Origin: Tyzzerella sp.
GTDB taxonomy: Bacteria > Bacillota > Clostridia > Lachnospirales > Anaerotignaceae
Length of the DNA: 64,000 nt
Direction of reading: 5' to 3'
Assembly: GCA_019415525.1 (NCBI GenBank)
Contig: DXZA01000067.1
Coordinates: 186,001-250,000 of the forward strand
A program made the translations under genes and the position numbers. Below, piece after piece: positions 61,738 through 64,000 of this stretch (positions are counted from its first letter, which is position 1; every line of letters starts with the position of its first letter). Under the pieces are notes generated by a model. The model made no database searches. It had not been told where the DNA came from and was given only the letters and a program-made list of their open reading frames with translations.

Positions 61738-63459
61738 TTATCTGAAAGCTGTTTTAAGAGCAGTTGCAAGTACTTTAGGATTTTTGTTATATGGTGTAAC
61801 TGGAACAATATTTTTATCAGTAACTCCCATAAGTTCATATATAGCAATTCTTGCAGCTCTTACAGAATATTCTTCTGTAAATACCATATCATCTGGAATT
61901 TCAACAAACTGACTTATCATAGCAAAGTTTACCGAATTATCCATGACAACTTTAGGTCTATCACTCATTTTTCTTGGTTGGAACTGTGAATCTATATATG
62001 GCATCATACAAGGAATTACATTAATAACATCTTCCATAATTTCATCAATTTTATCTTCCCAATGGAAATGATGTATAAGTTCTGTAAGAATTTCACGTCC
62101 TGTACATTCTCTCATAGGCTTATTTACATAATCACCATTATTACCTGTATAAAGACCATAGCCCCAGAATATTGTTGTATTTGGGTCTTGTGCTTTAAAA
62201 TGAGGTTGTGCTGCAACAACAATGCTCATAAGCCAACTAGAGTCTTTAAATGTCATTAAAGCACCACTTCCAGGTATATTTCCCGAAAACTTCTCAATCA
62301 TTTTAAGAAGTTTATTACCTTTCATTGTTACAGTAAAGCTTTCCCAATTTGTTTCTTCCGGATTTCCAAAGAAAGGTTCTGGATTTCCAAGTTCATTTCT
62401 TTTTTCTGAAACTTTTCTCCAAAGCTCTCCAGAAATAGGATTTTCAGGTTTATATATAGGTGCAGTATCTAAATCGCCTAATGTTGCACAATCTGTCATA
62501 CATCCATTTGTCATTATACATATATCATTTTCAAGTATATTAACAGTTGTACTTCCTTCTGGTGTATCTATATAAAGTTTTGTAGCTATAATATTTTCAC
62601 TTTCCTCAAAGTCTATATCTTTAACAGCATAATCAGTATGGAAATTTACTCCTCTTTCTTCAAGATATGATTTAAGAGGGAGTATAACAGATTCATATTG
62701 ATTATATGGTGTTCTTGTAACACCTTCTAGAGTTTCTATTCTTGGAAACTCAAATATCATTCTATTCATATAACGTTTAAATTCAAAAAGAGATGACCAT
62801 TTTTGAAAAGCAAATGTTGTTTGCCACATATACCAGAAATTTGTTTCAAAAAAGTGTGGTGACTCCTCAAACCATTCTTCAATAGTCATATCATCAAGAT
62901 TTTCTTCTTTTGTCGCCATAAGTTTTCCAAGAAGAAGTCTATCTTTATTATCAAAGCCCATAGATGTTACATCAAGTATATTTCCATCTCTATCAATAAG
63001 TCTTGCCTGTGCATGTGTAGGATGAAGATGGTCAAAATTAAGTATTTCTTCTGTTACGCTTTTATTTGGTACTTCAAGAGAAGGTATTGATGAAAAAAGT
63101 TCCCAAAAGTTTTCATATGTTTCTTCATTAAGCATTCTTCCCCCTCTACATACAAAACCTTTATTATCTCCTGCACCATCATTGCTTCCTCCAAGTATAT
63201 TCATACCTTCATAAATATGAATATGGCTTCCTGGCATACCACAATCACGTATAAGATATGCTGCACCAGCCATTGATGCAAGTCCACCACCTATAAAATA
63301 TGCATTTCCCATTTCTTCTATTGGTTCTGCTTCTATTTCATTAATTTTATTTACTTTAGATTTTTCTGCTTTAACAGCTTTGTTTTTAACTACTGCCGCT
63401 GCAGTTGCAACAGCACCAATACCAGCAAGTGTCATTATGATTGTTTTCTTTTTATTCAT
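61738..63459 (-). CDS. Oleate hydratase family protein with N-terminal membrane anchor
   Basis: 573 residues. FAD-dependent family (myosin-cross-reactive antigen) that adds water to the double bond of unsaturated fatty acids. The FAD motif is YFIGGGLASMAGAAYLIRD (about 55-73), followed by IYEGMNILGGSNDGAG. The canonical core around WELFSSIPSLE and FWYMWQTTFAFQKWSSLFEFKRY is intact. The catalytic-region motif reads RGGRMLNEETYE, with Met where many members have Glu. The N-terminus (MNKKKTIIMTLAGIGAVATAAAVV) is a signal/anchor helix followed by a Lys/Glu linker, unlike the cytosolic members I know. GGAGG precedes the ATG. Confidence 0.88.
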   Translation of the reverse strand: MNKKKTIIMTLAGIGAVATAAAVVKNKAVKAEKSKVNKINEIEAEPIEEMGNAYFIGGGLASMAGAAYLIRDCGMPGSHIHIYEGMNILGGSNDGAGDNKGFVCRGGRMLNEETYENFWELFSSIPSLEVPNKSVTEEILNFDHLHPTHAQARLIDRDGNILDVTSMGFDNKDRLLLGKLMATKEENLDDMTIEEWFEESPHFFETNFWYMWQTTFAFQKWSSLFEFKRYMNRMIFEFPRIETLEGVTRTPYNQYESVILPLKSYLEERGVNFHTDYAVKDIDFEESENIIATKLYIDTPEGSTTVNILENDICIMTNGCMTDCATLGDLDTAPIYKPENPISGELWRKVSEKRNELGNPEPFFGNPEETNWESFTVTMKGNKLLKMIEKFSGNIPGSGALMTFKDSSWLMSIVVAAQPHFKAQDPNTTIFWGYGLYTGNNGDYVNKPMRECTGREILTELIHHFHWEDKIDEIMEDVINVIPCMMPYIDSQFQPRKMSDRPKVVMDNSVNFAMISQFVEIPDDMVFTEEYSVRAARIAIYELMGVTDKNIVPVTPYNKNPKVLATALKTAFR

Positions 63460-63552
63460 ATTATAACTCCTCCTTTTTTGGAATTACATAAACATCATTT
63501 CCATTATCATATATAAATATACGTAAACTTATGTTAAATGTTTAATTATAAA

Positions 63553-63584
63553 AAAATATACAGTGCATTAACACTGTATATTTT
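63553..63584 (-). terminator. Terminator of the sugar-binding protein gene
   Basis: Perfect 13-bp stem AAAATATACAGTG/CACTGTATATTTT with a 6-base loop, 20 bases beyond the stop. Confidence 0.85.
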
Positions 63585-63604
63585 ATATATTATCATATTA
63601 ATAA

Positions 63605-64000
63605 TTATTTCAAATCTAACTTATACAAATTTTCCATTGTAACACCTATGTATGGATGCATAACATACCTACCATTTTCAAGTTCTACATAATCTTTAGG
63701 ATTTTTCTTAAGAGCCAATGCACAGCTTAAATCAATTATAGATTTTGCTTGTCCTTTAAAATCACCAAAAACAGTTCCTGCTAATCTACCATTTCTTAAT
63801 TCTTCAACAGCAGGTGTTGTACAGTCCACACCTACAATAACCGGTATTTTTAAATTCTCACTAACAAAAGCATCAATAGCACCTAACGCCATATCATCAT
63901 TGTTACTTAAAACAAGCTCTATACTATCTCCAAATTGTTCTATAAACTGGGATGTTTTGCTTGTTCCTTGACTTCTTTGCCAATTTGCTGTTTCTGTTGC
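63605..64000 (-). CDS. mglB: Galactose/methyl-galactoside ABC transporter substrate-binding protein (C-terminal part)
   Basis: The frame stays open through the right edge, so the N-terminal part and signal peptide are outside. The visible 131 residues include ANWQRSQGT, VLSNNDDMALGAIDAF and PVIVGVDCTTPAVEELRNGR, the sugar-contact motifs of MglB-type binding proteins (LSNNDDMALGA is particularly diagnostic). GTVFGDFKGQAKSIIDLSC completes the C-lobe. Exact sugar is inferred. No transporter ATPase or permease follows downstream, so these genes lie elsewhere. Confidence 0.88.
   Translation of the reverse strand, partial: ATETANWQRSQGTSKTSQFIEQFGDSIELVLSNNDDMALGAIDAFVSENLKIPVIVGVDCTTPAVEELRNGRLAGTVFGDFKGQAKSIIDLSCALALKKNPKDYVELENGRYVMHPYIGVTMENLYKLDLK

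Overview
This window comes from a low-GC, Gram-positive, anaerobic, endospore-forming bacterium, most likely class Clostridia (Bacillota). The signs are AT-rich DNA with AGGAGG-type ribosome sites, T-box leaders on ileS and alaS, a TPP riboswitch, a ferredoxin:NAD+ oxidoreductase (Rnf) operon, sporulation genes (spoIID, a spoIIQ-like gene, spoVT), S-layer homology domains and a fused 2-hydroxyacyl-CoA dehydratase activase family protein. I do not name a species. No rRNA, tRNA, CRISPR array or transposase was seen.

Layout. 1-6.9 kb: end of malQ, pncB, T-box-controlled ileS of the long clade, and a PrsA-like foldase lipoprotein. 7-14.3 kb: pth-mfd, a PH-domain membrane protein and a histidine kinase/receiver pair. 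14.5-19.6 kb: a TetR regulator with a likely operator, translationally coupled to a 1432-residue iron-sulfur ATPase/reductase fusion. 19.8-27.3 kb: the conserved Firmicute cluster tmk-darA-holB-ricT-trmN6-rsmI-(Pro-tRNA editing)-Orn/Lys/Arg decarboxylase, preceded by spoVT. 27.4-27.7 kb: a hairpin-rich non-coding element between two identical 27-bp palindromic repeats. 27.7-31 kb: TPP riboswitch-tenA-thiZ-thiX-thiY, for salvage of thiamine pyrimidine. 31-40 kb: ThrE-type exporter pair, small membrane proteins, a YbhJ-like aconitase-family hydratase, an unusual radical SAM protein, spoIID/spoIIQ and an EamA exporter. 40-46 kb: T-box alaS, a MocR regulator and sigma-54. 46.5-51.5 kb: rnfCDGEAB. 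51.6-52.5 kb: DUF4321 and maf. 52.7-58.3 kb: a giant secreted surface protein. 58.4-64 kb: GlcT-type antiterminator and ptsG with its RAT/terminator leader, a membrane-anchored oleate hydratase homologue, and the end of a galactose-type sugar-binding protein.

The most interesting item is the 1864-residue surface protein. Three SLH repeats would bind it to the cell wall. They are followed by a beta-solenoid/beta-helix region and three FMN-binding domains, each with a flavinylation motif (SGAT), plus a degenerate fourth. It lies about 1.2 kb downstream of the Rnf operon, whose RnfG and RnfD subunits carry similar covalent-FMN motifs. This suggests a wall-anchored covalent flavin carrier, that is, extracytosolic flavin electron transfer. 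Other leads are the ribosome-site-occluding hairpins at spoIID and spoIIQ that enclose candidate sporulation promoters, the 221-bp element at 27.4-27.7 kb, the fused activase/reductase, and the N-terminally anchored oleate hydratase that lacks the usual catalytic Glu.
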